From assembly GCA_002315795.1 (NCBI GenBank), contig DCIF01000028.1, positions 38,825 through 52,721 of the forward strand: DNA of 13,897 bases, read 5' to 3'. This document shows, in pieces, positions 1 to 7,366 of the stretch. Source of the stretch: Bacteroidales bacterium UBA1733 (GTDB taxonomy: Bacteria; Bacteroidota; Bacteroidia; Bacteroidales; UBA3663). The notes below the pieces were generated by a model. That model ran no database searches. It saw only the letters and a program-made list of their open reading frames with translations, and was not told the DNA's origin. The translations under genes were made by a program, and so were the position numbers. The number at the start of each line of letters is the position of its first letter. The first letter of the stretch is position 1.

Positions 1-207
1 CTCTATCGTCAGCGCCGTATCTGTGTCTGCATTGGCCAGGGTCGCTGGGAAGAAGATACGCTTTGGTCAACCCGTCAGCTGGATACCATCCTGGCTCAGA
101 AGGGGGTTCCGGCCTGGTTCGATTACTGGGGATACGACTGCGACCATGACTGGCCGTGGTGGCGCAAGCAGTTGCCACACTTCATGAGCGTGCTCGAACC
201 ATTCTAA
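1..207 (+). CDS. Esterase-like alpha/beta hydrolase (COG4947 type), C-terminal end only
   Basis: This is the last 68 codons of a gene whose start lies before the window, read in frame 1 and ending with TAA at 205-207. The visible tail contains the stretch VPAWFDYWGYDCDHDWPWW followed by RKQLPHF. To my recollection this tryptophan-rich ending with a conserved Asp-His pair is typical of the COG4947 putative esterase/lipase-superfamily proteins. The catalytic Ser is outside the window; the visible His is a candidate catalytic residue. Only 20 bases separate it from the next gene on the same strand, so they are probably co-transcribed. The assignment rests on a short C-terminal motif, and the substrate is unknown. 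Confidence 0.6.
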   Translation, partial: LYRQRRICVCIGQGRWEEDTLWSTRQLDTILAQKGVPAWFDYWGYDCDHDWPWWRKQLPHFMSVLEPF

Positions 208-227
208 TTGCGCAATCCGTCTACCTT

Positions 228-1142
228 ATGATTCAGCTATCATTCATCATACCGGCATATAACGCAGGACAATATCTTTGTCATTGTCTTGACAGCATCT
301 ATGCTCTTGACATTCCATTAGACGAGAGGGAAGTCATTGTGGTGGATGATGGCTCTACAGATAATACTGCCACCCTGCTTGAAGACTATCGTCTGAAGCA
401 CGATATCACCGTCATCAAGCAGCCGAACAGCGGACTGAGTATGGCACGGAATACTGGCATTGACAGAGCCAGTGGCAAATACCTGTGGTTTGTCGATGCT
501 GATGACATACTGCTTAGCGATGACCTTTCTGATCTTTTCCGATACATCTCGGAAGGGATTGACATAATCGGCATAAATATGGTAGAGCGCTCCCTGCAGG
601 GAGAAAGGTATCCCTATCGTCGTTACGTTCCACAATATAATAAGGTATATCGTAAAGCCGCAGAGTTTATGCGGGGTCGCAACCTCCTGCCCTGTGTCGT
701 GGCCTATCTCTTTCGTCGTGAGTTTCTACTTGACAATGAGCTTCGCTTTTTTCCTGGCATTTATCACGAGGACGAAGAATTCACTCCAAGAGCATTTGCT
801 CAAGCCGACAGTTTCGTGGCTGTCGATACCTCTCTTTACGAACGTATCTTACACGAAAACAGTATTACTACTACCTCAGATAGAGAGCAACAGAAACGCA
901 AGCTGCGGGACGCGGTTCTCGTCCTAAAGCGTCTGCAAACTCTCAAAGTAGAAAGTATGCAGGCAAAGCTCGACTGGCTCACGGTCGATACACTCAGACT
1001 GCTACTGCGTCAGAAGCACGACAGCGCCTTTTGTGCAGAGATCGTCTCTCAGCTACGAGCCATGCACTTATTCCCTCTCCGTTGGCGATGGCAATGGAAA
1101 TATATGCTCTTTCATCTTTTCACACGCTTACGTTTCCGTTAG
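228..1142 (+). CDS. Family 2 glycosyltransferase (GT-A fold)
   Basis: A 304-residue inverting-type GT2 enzyme that would move a sugar from a nucleotide-sugar donor to a growing glycan at the inner face of the cytoplasmic membrane. The N-terminal GT-A domain carries the family signatures: SFIIPAYNAG at residues 5-14, the nucleotide-binding VDDGSTDN at 39-46, NSGLSMARN at 67-75, and the metal-binding D-A-D of VDADD at 89-93. There is no obvious membrane segment. The ATG at 228 is preferred because it places the first beta strand at the very N terminus. The frame is open back to 156, but that extension overlaps the esterase gene and adds a non-homologous leader. It is followed 55 bases later by a second GT2 gene. 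Donor and acceptor cannot be told from the sequence. Confidence 0.9.
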   Translation: MIQLSFIIPAYNAGQYLCHCLDSIYALDIPLDEREVIVVDDGSTDNTATLLEDYRLKHDITVIKQPNSGLSMARNTGIDRASGKYLWFVDADDILLSDDLSDLFRYISEGIDIIGINMVERSLQGERYPYRRYVPQYNKVYRKAAEFMRGRNLLPCVVAYLFRREFLLDNELRFFPGIYHEDEEFTPRAFAQADSFVAVDTSLYERILHENSITTTSDREQQKRKLRDAVLVLKRLQTLKVESMQAKLDWLTVDTLRLLLRQKHDSAFCAEIVSQLRAMHLFPLRWRWQWKYMLFHLFTRLRFR

Positions 1143-1197
1143 CATCTATTCATGCTTTGAACCATTATCTTTCTTTCAGAACAACACCATCTACAAC

Positions 1198-1986
1198 ATG
1201 TTACTCTCTGTCATCATCCCTGTCTATCATGTTGAGCAGACGCTGGACCGTTGCATCCAGAGTGTGCTCTCTCAGGAGGTGTCTGATATGGAGATGATTC
1301 TTGTAGATGATGGCTCTCCGGATTCGTGTCCGACGAAATGTGACGAATGGGCAAAGAAGAGCAGTCAGATCAAGGTAATTCATAAAAAGAATGGCGGATT
1401 GAGCGATGCGCGCAATGCAGGAATAGCGGTTGCTACAGGCGATTACCTTACGTTTGTTGATAGCGACGATTACCTTTTGCCCGATACATATCCCTCACTC
1501 ATCCGCTGGATTTCGGCCAACCAGGAGGTCGATATGCTGGAATATCCCATACACCACGAAGATCAGGAGCGACAAAAGTTCATTCCTGAAGACTGCGTTT
1601 TTGGCTCTCCAGTGGATTACTGGTTCACGACACGAGCATGGAATCACAGCTATGCCTGGAACAAAATCTACAGAAGATCTTTGTTCGAAAAAAACAAATA
1701 TGCTGCAGGACGCAAATTCGAGGATCTGCTGATACTGCCTCTACTGCTGAAGGGTTGCCAGAAAGTAGCCACCACCCGCCATGGCGGATATGTCTATGCC
1801 GAGAACCCTCAAAGCATCTCAAAGCAAGTTACCCTTGATTCCCTTCGTCAGTTGCTATGGGCAGAAGTGCATGCCGCCTGGGTAACGTGCACCATGCCTT
1901 GGAGCCGGAATGGTGCTGATCTCTATTATCAGATGGGGTGCCGTTGTTATGATATTATCCGCTTATTATTAGGAGCAAAGCTATGA
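1198..1986 (+). CDS. Family 2 glycosyltransferase (GT-A fold), short form
   Basis: A 262-residue GT2 enzyme. The GT-A signatures are in order: SVIIPVYHVEQTL near residue 4, LVDDGSPDS at 35-43, NGGLSDARNAG at 65-75, and VDSDD at 87-91 as the metal/nucleotide site. The C-terminal part (AWNKIYRRSLFE, then KFEDLL) is typical of GT2 enzymes of capsule and LPS loci. The ATG at 1198 is chosen over an in-frame upstream extension to 1033 because the latter would run into the preceding gene and the family always begins near the SVIIPVY strand. Its TGA overlaps the next gene's ATG (ATGA at 1983-1986), which indicates translational coupling. Substrate unknown. Confidence 0.9.
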   Translation: MLLSVIIPVYHVEQTLDRCIQSVLSQEVSDMEMILVDDGSPDSCPTKCDEWAKKSSQIKVIHKKNGGLSDARNAGIAVATGDYLTFVDSDDYLLPDTYPSLIRWISANQEVDMLEYPIHHEDQERQKFIPEDCVFGSPVDYWFTTRAWNHSYAWNKIYRRSLFEKNKYAAGRKFEDLLILPLLLKGCQKVATTRHGGYVYAENPQSISKQVTLDSLRQLLWAEVHAAWVTCTMPWSRNGADLYYQMGCRCYDIIRLLLGAKL

Positions 1987-3083
1987 GGATTCTGCTTTTA
2001 GGTGAATATTCCAACGTTCATAATACACTGGCCAAAGGGCTGCGGGAACTTGGACATGAGGTCACTGTGGCCAGCAATGGCGACTTCTGGAAGGACTATC
2101 CACGCGACATCGATCTGGCACGTGAGCAAACGTTTGCTGGAACCCTCTCGTTCCTATACAGATTGCTCAAAGCCCTTCCTAAGATGCGAGGTTACGACGT
2201 TGTCCAACTCATCAATCCGATGTTCCTTGAGATGAAAGCAGAGAGACTGTTCGCTATCTATGATTATCTGCGACGTCATAACCGGAAAGTGATTCTATGT
2301 GCTTTCGGCATGGATTATTACTGGATGCACATTAACGACACCCTCAAGCCTCTACGCTATTCAGACTCAAATATTGGTGACACACTTCGAAGAGACGCCG
2401 AGACAGAATCATATCGCAAAGACTGGATCGGCACTGAGAAACAGCGTCTGAATGAGTATATTGCCAAAGACTGCGATGCGATTGTTGCCGGCTTGTATGA
2501 ATATTGGGCAACGTATCAGGCCGTTCCTTCCTTAAGAGAGAAAGTAACCTTCATTCCTTATCCGATAGAGCCTCAGAACAAGGAGCGTATTCATCCGGAA
2601 TATCAGGGTGGAAAGATTCGTTTCTTCATAGGTATCAGCAGGTCTCGCAATGCGTACAAGGGCACAGACCTTATGTTACGAGCCTTAGAGGAACTGAAAA
2701 AGAACTATCCTGAGCGTGTTGAAATGAAGGTTGCCGATGGTGTCCCTTTCGCAGAATACCAACAGATGATGGATACTTCAGACATTCTCCTTGACCAGCT
2801 TTATAGCTATACCCCCGCTATGAATGCTCTGCTGGCCATGTCTAAAGGGATGGTCGTTGTGGGAGGTGGCGAACCGGAGAACTACGAGATACTTGGTGTG
2901 AAAGATTTGCGTCCGATTGTGAATATCCAGCCAAATTATGAGAGCTGTTATCGTGAGTTAGAGCAGCTGGTCCTTCATCCAGAACAAATTCCAGGTCTCC
3001 AACGTCAATCTATAGAATATATCCGCAGACATCATGACTATCTGCAGGTGGCCAAGCAGTATCTTGCTTTATATCAAAGCTAA
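1983..3083 (+). CDS. GT4-like (GT-B fold) glycosyltransferase
   Basis: A 366-residue protein with a GT-B layout. The N-terminal Rossmann half opens with MRILLLGEYSNVHNTLAKGL, then GHEVTVASNG. The C-terminal half opens with IRFFIGISRSRNAYKGTD near residue 215, a strand and loop typical of the nucleotide-sugar-binding domain. VVVGGGEPENYEILG near residue 295 falls where retaining GT4 enzymes carry the acidic donor-binding motif. The start is fixed by the ATGA overlap with the upstream GT2 gene. The stop TAA at 3081-3083 interlocks with the stop of the convergent gene on the other strand. The closest named family is uncertain because the sequence is divergent, but a glycosyltransferase role fits motif, fold and neighbours. 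Confidence 0.82.
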   Translation: MRILLLGEYSNVHNTLAKGLRELGHEVTVASNGDFWKDYPRDIDLAREQTFAGTLSFLYRLLKALPKMRGYDVVQLINPMFLEMKAERLFAIYDYLRRHNRKVILCAFGMDYYWMHINDTLKPLRYSDSNIGDTLRRDAETESYRKDWIGTEKQRLNEYIAKDCDAIVAGLYEYWATYQAVPSLREKVTFIPYPIEPQNKERIHPEYQGGKIRFFIGISRSRNAYKGTDLMLRALEELKKNYPERVEMKVADGVPFAEYQQMMDTSDILLDQLYSYTPAMNALLAMSKGMVVVGGGEPENYEILGVKDLRPIVNIQPNYESCYRELEQLVLHPEQIPGLQRQSIEYIRRHHDYLQVAKQYLALYQS

Positions 3084-3895
3084 TGCTGATAACCTAATTC
3101 GCTTAACAGCTGCCGGTTCCATTCGGTCCTTTCCGTGTCCGACAGCCAACCCCACTTATTAAAGTACTTCACCATGTTCCACAGGTGAACGATCAGCATC
3201 TTCAGGTTCTTGTAGCTCTCCGCTCTATGCGCATGAACCACCTTGACTTCTGGCCAGAACATCGTCTTAAAGTGCTGATGCATCCTACGGGTAATGTCGA
3301 TATCCTCAGGATACATAAAGAATCGCTCGTCGAACAGCCCCACTTTCTCAAAGCACTTCACGCGGAAGAACAGAAACGATCCCTGATGATAAGCAATATT
3401 GGCCGGAGTCTGATGATCCCAGAAAGAGAGTGTATAGCGCTCATCCATAGAAGCGGACATCCGTTTCGGCAAGAATCTCCGGAACAGAAGGTTCAAAGGA
3501 GTAGGGAGCAGACGTACGGTGCATTGCAATTCCCCATTGGGATAAGTGACGTATGGGTGCACCTGTGCAATCTCTTCATCGCCATCCATGTAGTTTGCCA
3601 GCTGCTCCAGTATCGCTGGTTCAAAATAGACATCCGAATTCAATACCAGATGATACGTCGCTTCAGCCTCCCTTTGCACCCGTCTGATGGCCTGGTTGTG
3701 TGCCGCACCATAGCCCACATTTCTGCTGGCGATGTAAACCACCTTTGCATAGCTGTTACAGCATTCCTTGATAGTTTCCTGGCTCGAGTTGTCAACCACA
3801 TAAATCGTCTTCACCAGAGGTGATGACAACGATGCGAAGCACTTTTTCAGTTCCTCGATCTCAGTGTGATAGGTTACGATAGAAACAGTAATCAT
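3080..3895 (-). CDS. Family 2 glycosyltransferase, WbbL/rhamnosyltransferase-like
   Basis: A 271-residue GT2 enzyme of the COG1216 type, a group that includes rhamnosyltransferases of O-antigen and galactan synthesis. Signatures in order: VSIVTYHTEIEELKKC at the N terminus, YVVDNSSQ near residue 33, SRNVGYGAAHNQAI near 57-70 (the Asn-Val-Gly-Tyr-Gly donor loop), VLNSDVYF near 84 (the D-x-D equivalent), and FMYPEDIDITRRM near 193, whose Glu-Asp pair is the expected catalytic-base region. The ATG at 3893-3895 overlaps the stop of the upstream GT2 gene (ATGA), so the two are probably translated in sequence. It is the last gene of the fmt-manA operon and ends inside the last 4 bases of the convergent gene. 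No donor is proven. Confidence 0.88.
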   Translation of the reverse strand: MITVSIVTYHTEIEELKKCFASLSSPLVKTIYVVDNSSQETIKECCNSYAKVVYIASRNVGYGAAHNQAIRRVQREAEATYHLVLNSDVYFEPAILEQLANYMDGDEEIAQVHPYVTYPNGELQCTVRLLPTPLNLLFRRFLPKRMSASMDERYTLSFWDHQTPANIAYHQGSFLFFRVKCFEKVGLFDERFFMYPEDIDITRRMHQHFKTMFWPEVKVVHAHRAESYKNLKMLIVHLWNMVKYFNKWGWLSDTERTEWNRQLLSELGYQH

Positions 3896-4833
3896 TTGAG
3901 CAGCAAGTACGATATCAGAATACCCACCTTATTTTTCAGTCGCATCTTCGGATCCCTGAAAGTCTGTTTCCGGTTGCGTCTGATGATCTGCCAGCAAGCA
4001 TCGCGCAAAGAAACACCCTCTTCTTTTCCCGCCTTTCGCAAAAGGCGCAGAATATTAAAAGCCAAGCTCAATTCACGGGAGTCAACAGCTGGCAGAAGCG
4101 CCTTATCATAGTGGCTGATCCAGGTTCTGGCCTGCTTCATGACGGTCAATGCCTGAGAGTCCTGGATGGAATGTGAGTTGAGCGTGCCATCCATCCTTTT
4201 GAAATAATAATAGATTGGCAGATTGATCCAACACACTTTCTCACAACGGGCATAGACGTCGAGCAATGCCAGAAGATCCTCATACACAGTAACCTGCTCA
4301 GGGAAGACCTCTCCTTTTAGTATTTCTCTGCGATAAAGTTTGATAGGTGAGGAATCCATCTCCCGCTGATAAAGCATGGATTCTATGGCTTCATGACCCG
4401 AGAACCGCTTGATCTCGAACTTTTCTGGCAAGGAAGCATTTGTCTTTGACAGATACTGCTTTCTGTCTTTTTCCGAGAGCAGCACATAAGGCGACTGCAC
4501 GATATCAGCCTTCTGTCCGGTCAAGGTTCTTAGAAGCACTTCCAGATACTGGCAATGCAGCAGATCATCACTGTCTATGAAAGCTACGAACTCGCCATGG
4601 CACTGAGCCAGCGCCACATTTCTTGCTTTTGCCGGTCCGCCATTCTCCAGATGTATTACTTTGATACGCGCATCGCTTGACGCATAATCATCGCAAATCC
4701 TGCCACTTCCATCCGTCGAACCGTCATCGACCAGCACCAGCTCCCAGTCGCTGAGGGTCTGAGTGCGGATGCTATCCAGACAGGAACTGAGATAAGTGGA
4801 CGTATTATAGACAGGAACGATGATACTGATCAT
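3892..4833 (-). CDS. Family 2 glycosyltransferase (GT-A fold)
   Basis: A 313-residue GT2 enzyme from the ATG at 4831-4833. Motifs: ISIIVPVYN at residues 2-10, LVDDGSTDGS at 34-43, NGGPAKARN at 64-72 and IDSDD at 86-90. The C-terminal half has RREILKGEVFPEQVTVYED, a common acceptor-side stretch of capsular GT2 enzymes. An in-frame TTG at 4854 would extend it by 7 residues and overlap manA by 4 bases. The ATG is preferred because GT2 proteins begin at this strand and ATG is the usual start in this group. The stop overlaps the next gene's start. The sugar transferred is unknown; manA just upstream makes a mannose-derived donor plausible but unproven. Confidence 0.88.
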   Translation of the reverse strand: MISIIVPVYNTSTYLSSCLDSIRTQTLSDWELVLVDDGSTDGSGRICDDYASSDARIKVIHLENGGPAKARNVALAQCHGEFVAFIDSDDLLHCQYLEVLLRTLTGQKADIVQSPYVLLSEKDRKQYLSKTNASLPEKFEIKRFSGHEAIESMLYQREMDSSPIKLYRREILKGEVFPEQVTVYEDLLALLDVYARCEKVCWINLPIYYYFKRMDGTLNSHSIQDSQALTVMKQARTWISHYDKALLPAVDSRELSLAFNILRLLRKAGKEEGVSLRDACWQIIRRNRKQTFRDPKMRLKNKVGILISYLLLK

Positions 4834-4850
4834 GACAGCTGATTCGTGTG

Positions 4851-5930
4851 TCAATAGTTCTTGTTGTCAATGTATGTCTCCAGCAGGCGAGTGACGCCAT
4901 GCGCGTTGTGTGGCTCCACGTAGATATCGGCCACCGATGCCGGCACAAGACAGGAATTGCCTTCGGTCAAGGTCAGTGTGACACCAGCCGCCGTGACGGT
5001 ACAGTTGCCTTCAAGACACATATATATAATAAAGGAGTCGTACTTATAGAGCTTACGGTGGAAAGCGCGGTTGATCTCCAGCAGTTTGACGATAAAGAAT
5101 TCGTTGACAATCAGCGGCACCGGATAGTTCAGCTCATGCTCATAGTCTGTACGATAGACCTCGACATCGGCCATCTGACCAGCCAGCAGCGGCTGAGGAT
5201 CAACGGCGGCCAAGGTGCCTTTGCCTAAAGTGGCTTTCTGGCTGGGGACATTAAAATCAATGGCACCGACCGCCAACTCGGTATGAAGCTGACGAGGTTT
5301 TCCATCAAGACCCGGTCGGTTATAGTCGAAGATACGGTAAGTCACATCAGAACTCTGCTGCACTTCGGCCAACAGAATGCCACCACAGATGGCATGGATG
5401 CGACCCGCAGGAATAAAGAAGACATCACCGGCTTTGACCGGATGTTTGGCCAACACTTCACAGATAGAACCATCGGCCACACGATGCTCATATTCATAGC
5501 GCGATACCGGCTGGTTCATCCCCGAATAGAGACAGGCTCCGGGTTCCGCCTTCATCACATACCACATCTCGGTCTTTCCGAAACAGCCATGTCGCTCACG
5601 CGCCAGACGGTCATTCGGATGCACCTGGATCGAAAGATCTTTCTTGGCATCAATGAACTTCACCAGCAGAGGAAATTCGCCATGATAGCGTTTGCAGACC
5701 TCCTTACCCAGCATCTGCTCTCCATATTCTGCGGTCAGAGACATCAGGTCACGGCCTTTCAGCGGACCGTTCTTGACAACCGACTTACTTGAAGGCACGG
5801 CAGAGACCTCCCACGACTCACCTACCGGCTCATCATCAGCAGGCAAAGACTTCATGGGTTTGAGATTATTACCACCCCAAACCGTCACATGAAAGTTATC
5901 TTCGAACAAAAGAGGATACAGCGGAATCAT
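4851..5930 (-). CDS. manA: Mannose-6-phosphate isomerase, class I (zinc cupin)
   Basis: This 359-residue protein interconverts fructose-6-phosphate and mannose-6-phosphate in the cytoplasm, feeding GDP-mannose and GDP-fucose synthesis or mannose catabolism. Type I signatures: GESWEVS at 37-43, and the zinc-site motif SIQVHPND at 100-107 giving ligands Q102 and H104. Then E121 in KTEMWY, H179 in PAGRIHAI, and the active-site stretch YRIFDYNR. A second cupin-like domain follows. The length fits the bacterial short form of PMI I. It starts 5 bases after fmt ends and lies 17 bases before a GT2 gene on the same strand, so it is probably expressed with both. That context favours a role in supplying sugar nucleotides for surface glycans. 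Confidence 0.94.
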   Translation of the reverse strand: MIPLYPLLFEDNFHVTVWGGNNLKPMKSLPADDEPVGESWEVSAVPSSKSVVKNGPLKGRDLMSLTAEYGEQMLGKEVCKRYHGEFPLLVKFIDAKKDLSIQVHPNDRLARERHGCFGKTEMWYVMKAEPGACLYSGMNQPVSRYEYEHRVADGSICEVLAKHPVKAGDVFFIPAGRIHAICGGILLAEVQQSSDVTYRIFDYNRPGLDGKPRQLHTELAVGAIDFNVPSQKATLGKGTLAAVDPQPLLAGQMADVEVYRTDYEHELNYPVPLIVNEFFIVKLLEINRAFHRKLYKYDSFIIYMCLEGNCTVTAAGVTLTLTEGNSCLVPASVADIYVEPHNAHGVTRLLETYIDNKNY

Positions 5931-5935
5931 TCAAA

Positions 5936-6913
5936 TCAAAGCTTAAAACCATTGAGCAGAGCCTTCACCTCCATACGTTTCTTTCCGGGCAACTGAAGTT
6001 CCTCCAGAGCGAGCACGCCATCGGCACAAACCACATGAATGTAAGACTTATGATCGGTCTCCACCTTTCCGATCTTCTCTGACGGCTGCGGCTGACCTTC
6101 ACTGACGATGCGTGTCCGATATAGCTTCACAGGGCTCAAGGTCTCTCCTGCCGAGGTGGTAAGTTCCATCCAGGCAGCAGGATATGGAGACAGTCCTCTC
6201 ACCAGGTTATGCAGTTCTCTGACCTTGCGATCGAAGTGCATCTCGCAAGTCTCCTTAAAGATTTTTGGTGCTGGTCGCAATTCGGTAACGTCCTGATATA
6301 GAGTATCCTGATCGATTGTAGGAATCTTTTCTACCTGACCCTCTGCCTCAACGAGCAGATCCACGGTCCGACACACAAGGCCCTTACCCATTTCCATCAT
6401 ACGGTCATGCACACTACCCACATTCTCTTCAGGTGCGATAGGTAGTTCCTCCTTGAGGATGATGCGGCCGGTGTCGATCTCATGATCGAGGAAGAAAGTG
6501 GTGCAACCCGTCTTCTCATCGCCATTGATCACGGCCCAGTTGAGTGGAGCGGCACCACGGTATTGTGGCAAGAGAGCTGCATGCAGGTTGAAAGTACCCA
6601 TGCGAGGCATGTTCCACACCACTTCTGGCAGCATGCGGAAAGCAACGACGATCTGCAGATCGGCCTGCCAGTCACGCAGTTGAGACAGGAACTCCTCATC
6701 CTTGAGCTTCTCTGGCTGCAGTAAAGGCAGCTGATGGTCAAGCGCATACTGCTTCACCGGACTGAACTGCATCTTATGACCTCTACCTGCAGGCTTATCA
6801 GGCATGGTGATGACTCCCACCACATTGTAACCGCCATTCACCAGAGCGTCTAAAGTAGGTACGGCAAAGTCTGGCGTACCCATATATACGATTCTAATAT
6901 CTTTTTTCTCCAT
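5936..6913 (-). CDS. fmt: Methionyl-tRNA formyltransferase
   Basis: A 325-residue enzyme that formylates Met-tRNA(fMet) with 10-formyl-tetrahydrofolate, needed for normal initiation of translation. The N-terminal formyltransferase domain begins IRIVYMGTPDFAVPTL. The catalytic triad is N109 and H111 in FNLHAALLP plus D147 in DHEIDTG, matching E. coli Asn106, His108 and Asp144. The loop YRGAAPLNWA follows at 118-127. The C-terminal OB-like domain includes the conserved LSPYPAAW. The ATG at 6913 is chosen: the in-frame ATG at 6955 overlaps the -7 promoter element at 6943-6950, so the message probably begins downstream of it. It is the first gene of a four-gene minus-strand unit with manA and two GT2 genes. 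Confidence 0.96.
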   Translation of the reverse strand: MEKKDIRIVYMGTPDFAVPTLDALVNGGYNVVGVITMPDKPAGRGHKMQFSPVKQYALDHQLPLLQPEKLKDEEFLSQLRDWQADLQIVVAFRMLPEVVWNMPRMGTFNLHAALLPQYRGAAPLNWAVINGDEKTGCTTFFLDHEIDTGRIILKEELPIAPEENVGSVHDRMMEMGKGLVCRTVDLLVEAEGQVEKIPTIDQDTLYQDVTELRPAPKIFKETCEMHFDRKVRELHNLVRGLSPYPAAWMELTTSAGETLSPVKLYRTRIVSEGQPQPSEKIGKVETDHKSYIHVVCADGVLALEELQLPGKKRMEVKALLNGFKL

Positions 6914-6942
6914 AATTCTACTACAAAGACACCATTCCGCGG

Positions 6943-6974
6943 CAAAGATAACCATTTTTCAACAATCTACCAAT
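6943..6974 (-). promoter_or_regulatory. Bacteroidetes-type promoter of the fmt operon
   Basis: Read on the minus strand, TATCTTTG at 6950-6943 is a perfect match to the Bacteroidetes -7 consensus TAnnTTTG. ATTG at 6974-6971 matches the -33 TTTG box in 3 of 4 positions, with the expected 20-nt spacer. Transcription would start near 6937, leaving a leader of about 25 bases before the fmt ATG at 6913. The spacing and consensus come from known Bacteroides promoters; the assignment is sequence-based only. Confidence 0.7.
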
Positions 6975-7047
6975 TTTTAGATAGAAAAATCGTAAAAACC
7001 AAATAAAACTACCATCTTTACAACGAAATAAAGCGGATATGAAAACT

Positions 7048-7257
7048 TGCTAAAAGGGACATTTCAATGGTGCGACGTCCGTTTCTTCAGTAAGAATATC
7101 AACACATCCGCGGATGTGTTGATGTTCGGGGTCCCCGAAACCGGAAAACGTAATCGGAAACCGGTTTCGGAGATGACGAAAGCCTCATTTCATTTTCGGA
7201 ATGTGGCTTTCTTAGTCTCTGAAACCTCATTTTGAAATCAGGATGGGGTTTCAGAGA
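7048..7257. repeat. Array of five dyad-symmetric units with exact 42-bp period
   Basis: Five consecutive 42-base units each have an inverted repeat centred on the unit. Dyad centres are 7068.5, 7110.5, 7152.5, 7194.5 and 7236.5. Unit 1 (7048-7089) is weak, with AAAgGGAC paired to GTCCgTTT. Unit 2 (7090-7131) has a perfect 26-base palindrome at 7098-7123, left half ATCAACACATCCG, extending to 7094-7127 with one T/G. Unit 3 (7132-7173) has CCGAAACCGG at 7135-7144 against CCGGTTTCGG at 7161-7170. Unit 4 (7174-7215) pairs 7178-7191 with 7198-7211 with one mismatch and one T/G. Unit 5 (7216-7257) is a palindrome over its whole length, with 17 Watson-Crick and 3 T/G pairs. By hand alignment units 3 and 5 agree at about 27 of 42 positions, units 1 and 4 at about 24, and units 4 and 5 at about 22. 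The array sits between the divergent fmt and DUF3109 promoters. No protein function is evident: a TTG-initiated frame of 62 codons crosses it but shows no coding character. Confidence 0.85.
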
Positions 7258-7306
7258 TCTGTTTTATTCAAAATAACTTCAAAACGCTTACAAATTTTGC
7301 AGAATA

Positions 7307-7338
7307 TTTGTACGAGTGGATTATTATTGCTAAATTTG
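7307..7338 (+). promoter_or_regulatory. Bacteroidetes-type promoter of the DUF3109 gene
   Basis: TTTG at 7307-7310, a 20-nt spacer, then TAAATTTG at 7331-7338, both exact matches to the Bacteroidetes -33 and -7 boxes. Transcription would begin near 7345, about 20 bases before the ATG at 7367. A TATAAT string at 7342-7347 is probably irrelevant, because the Bacteroidetes primary sigma factor does not use that hexamer. The -33 box starts 50 bases after the 42-bp array ends; the bases between (7258-7306) show nothing beyond AT-richness. Confidence 0.75.
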
Positions 7339-7366
7339 CGCTATAATATACAATCTGAAGCAAAAA

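Noticed and set aside
1143..1197. The 55-base gap between the first two GT2 genes as a possible promoter region.
   Set aside because: No TAnnTTTG element with a correctly spaced TTTG box was found.
3185..3823. A 212-codon open frame on the plus strand.
   Set aside because: It lies wholly antisense to a GT2 gene with clear catalytic motifs, and its peptide shows no recognisable domain.
7047..7235. A 62-codon open frame on the plus strand running through the 42-bp array.
   Set aside because: It starts with TTG, and 42 is a multiple of three, so tandem units keep a frame open by chance. The peptide shows no clear 14-residue repeat, and the DNA is better explained by its dyad symmetry.
7048..7257. 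The repeat array as a CRISPR array.
   Set aside because: There are no identical repeats with unrelated spacers. The units abut, each is itself symmetric, and no cas gene is visible.
7342..7347. TATAAT as a sigma-70 -10 box ahead of the DUF3109 gene.
   Set aside because: Bacteroidetes primary promoters use TAnnTTTG, which is present just upstream with an ideal TTTG box.
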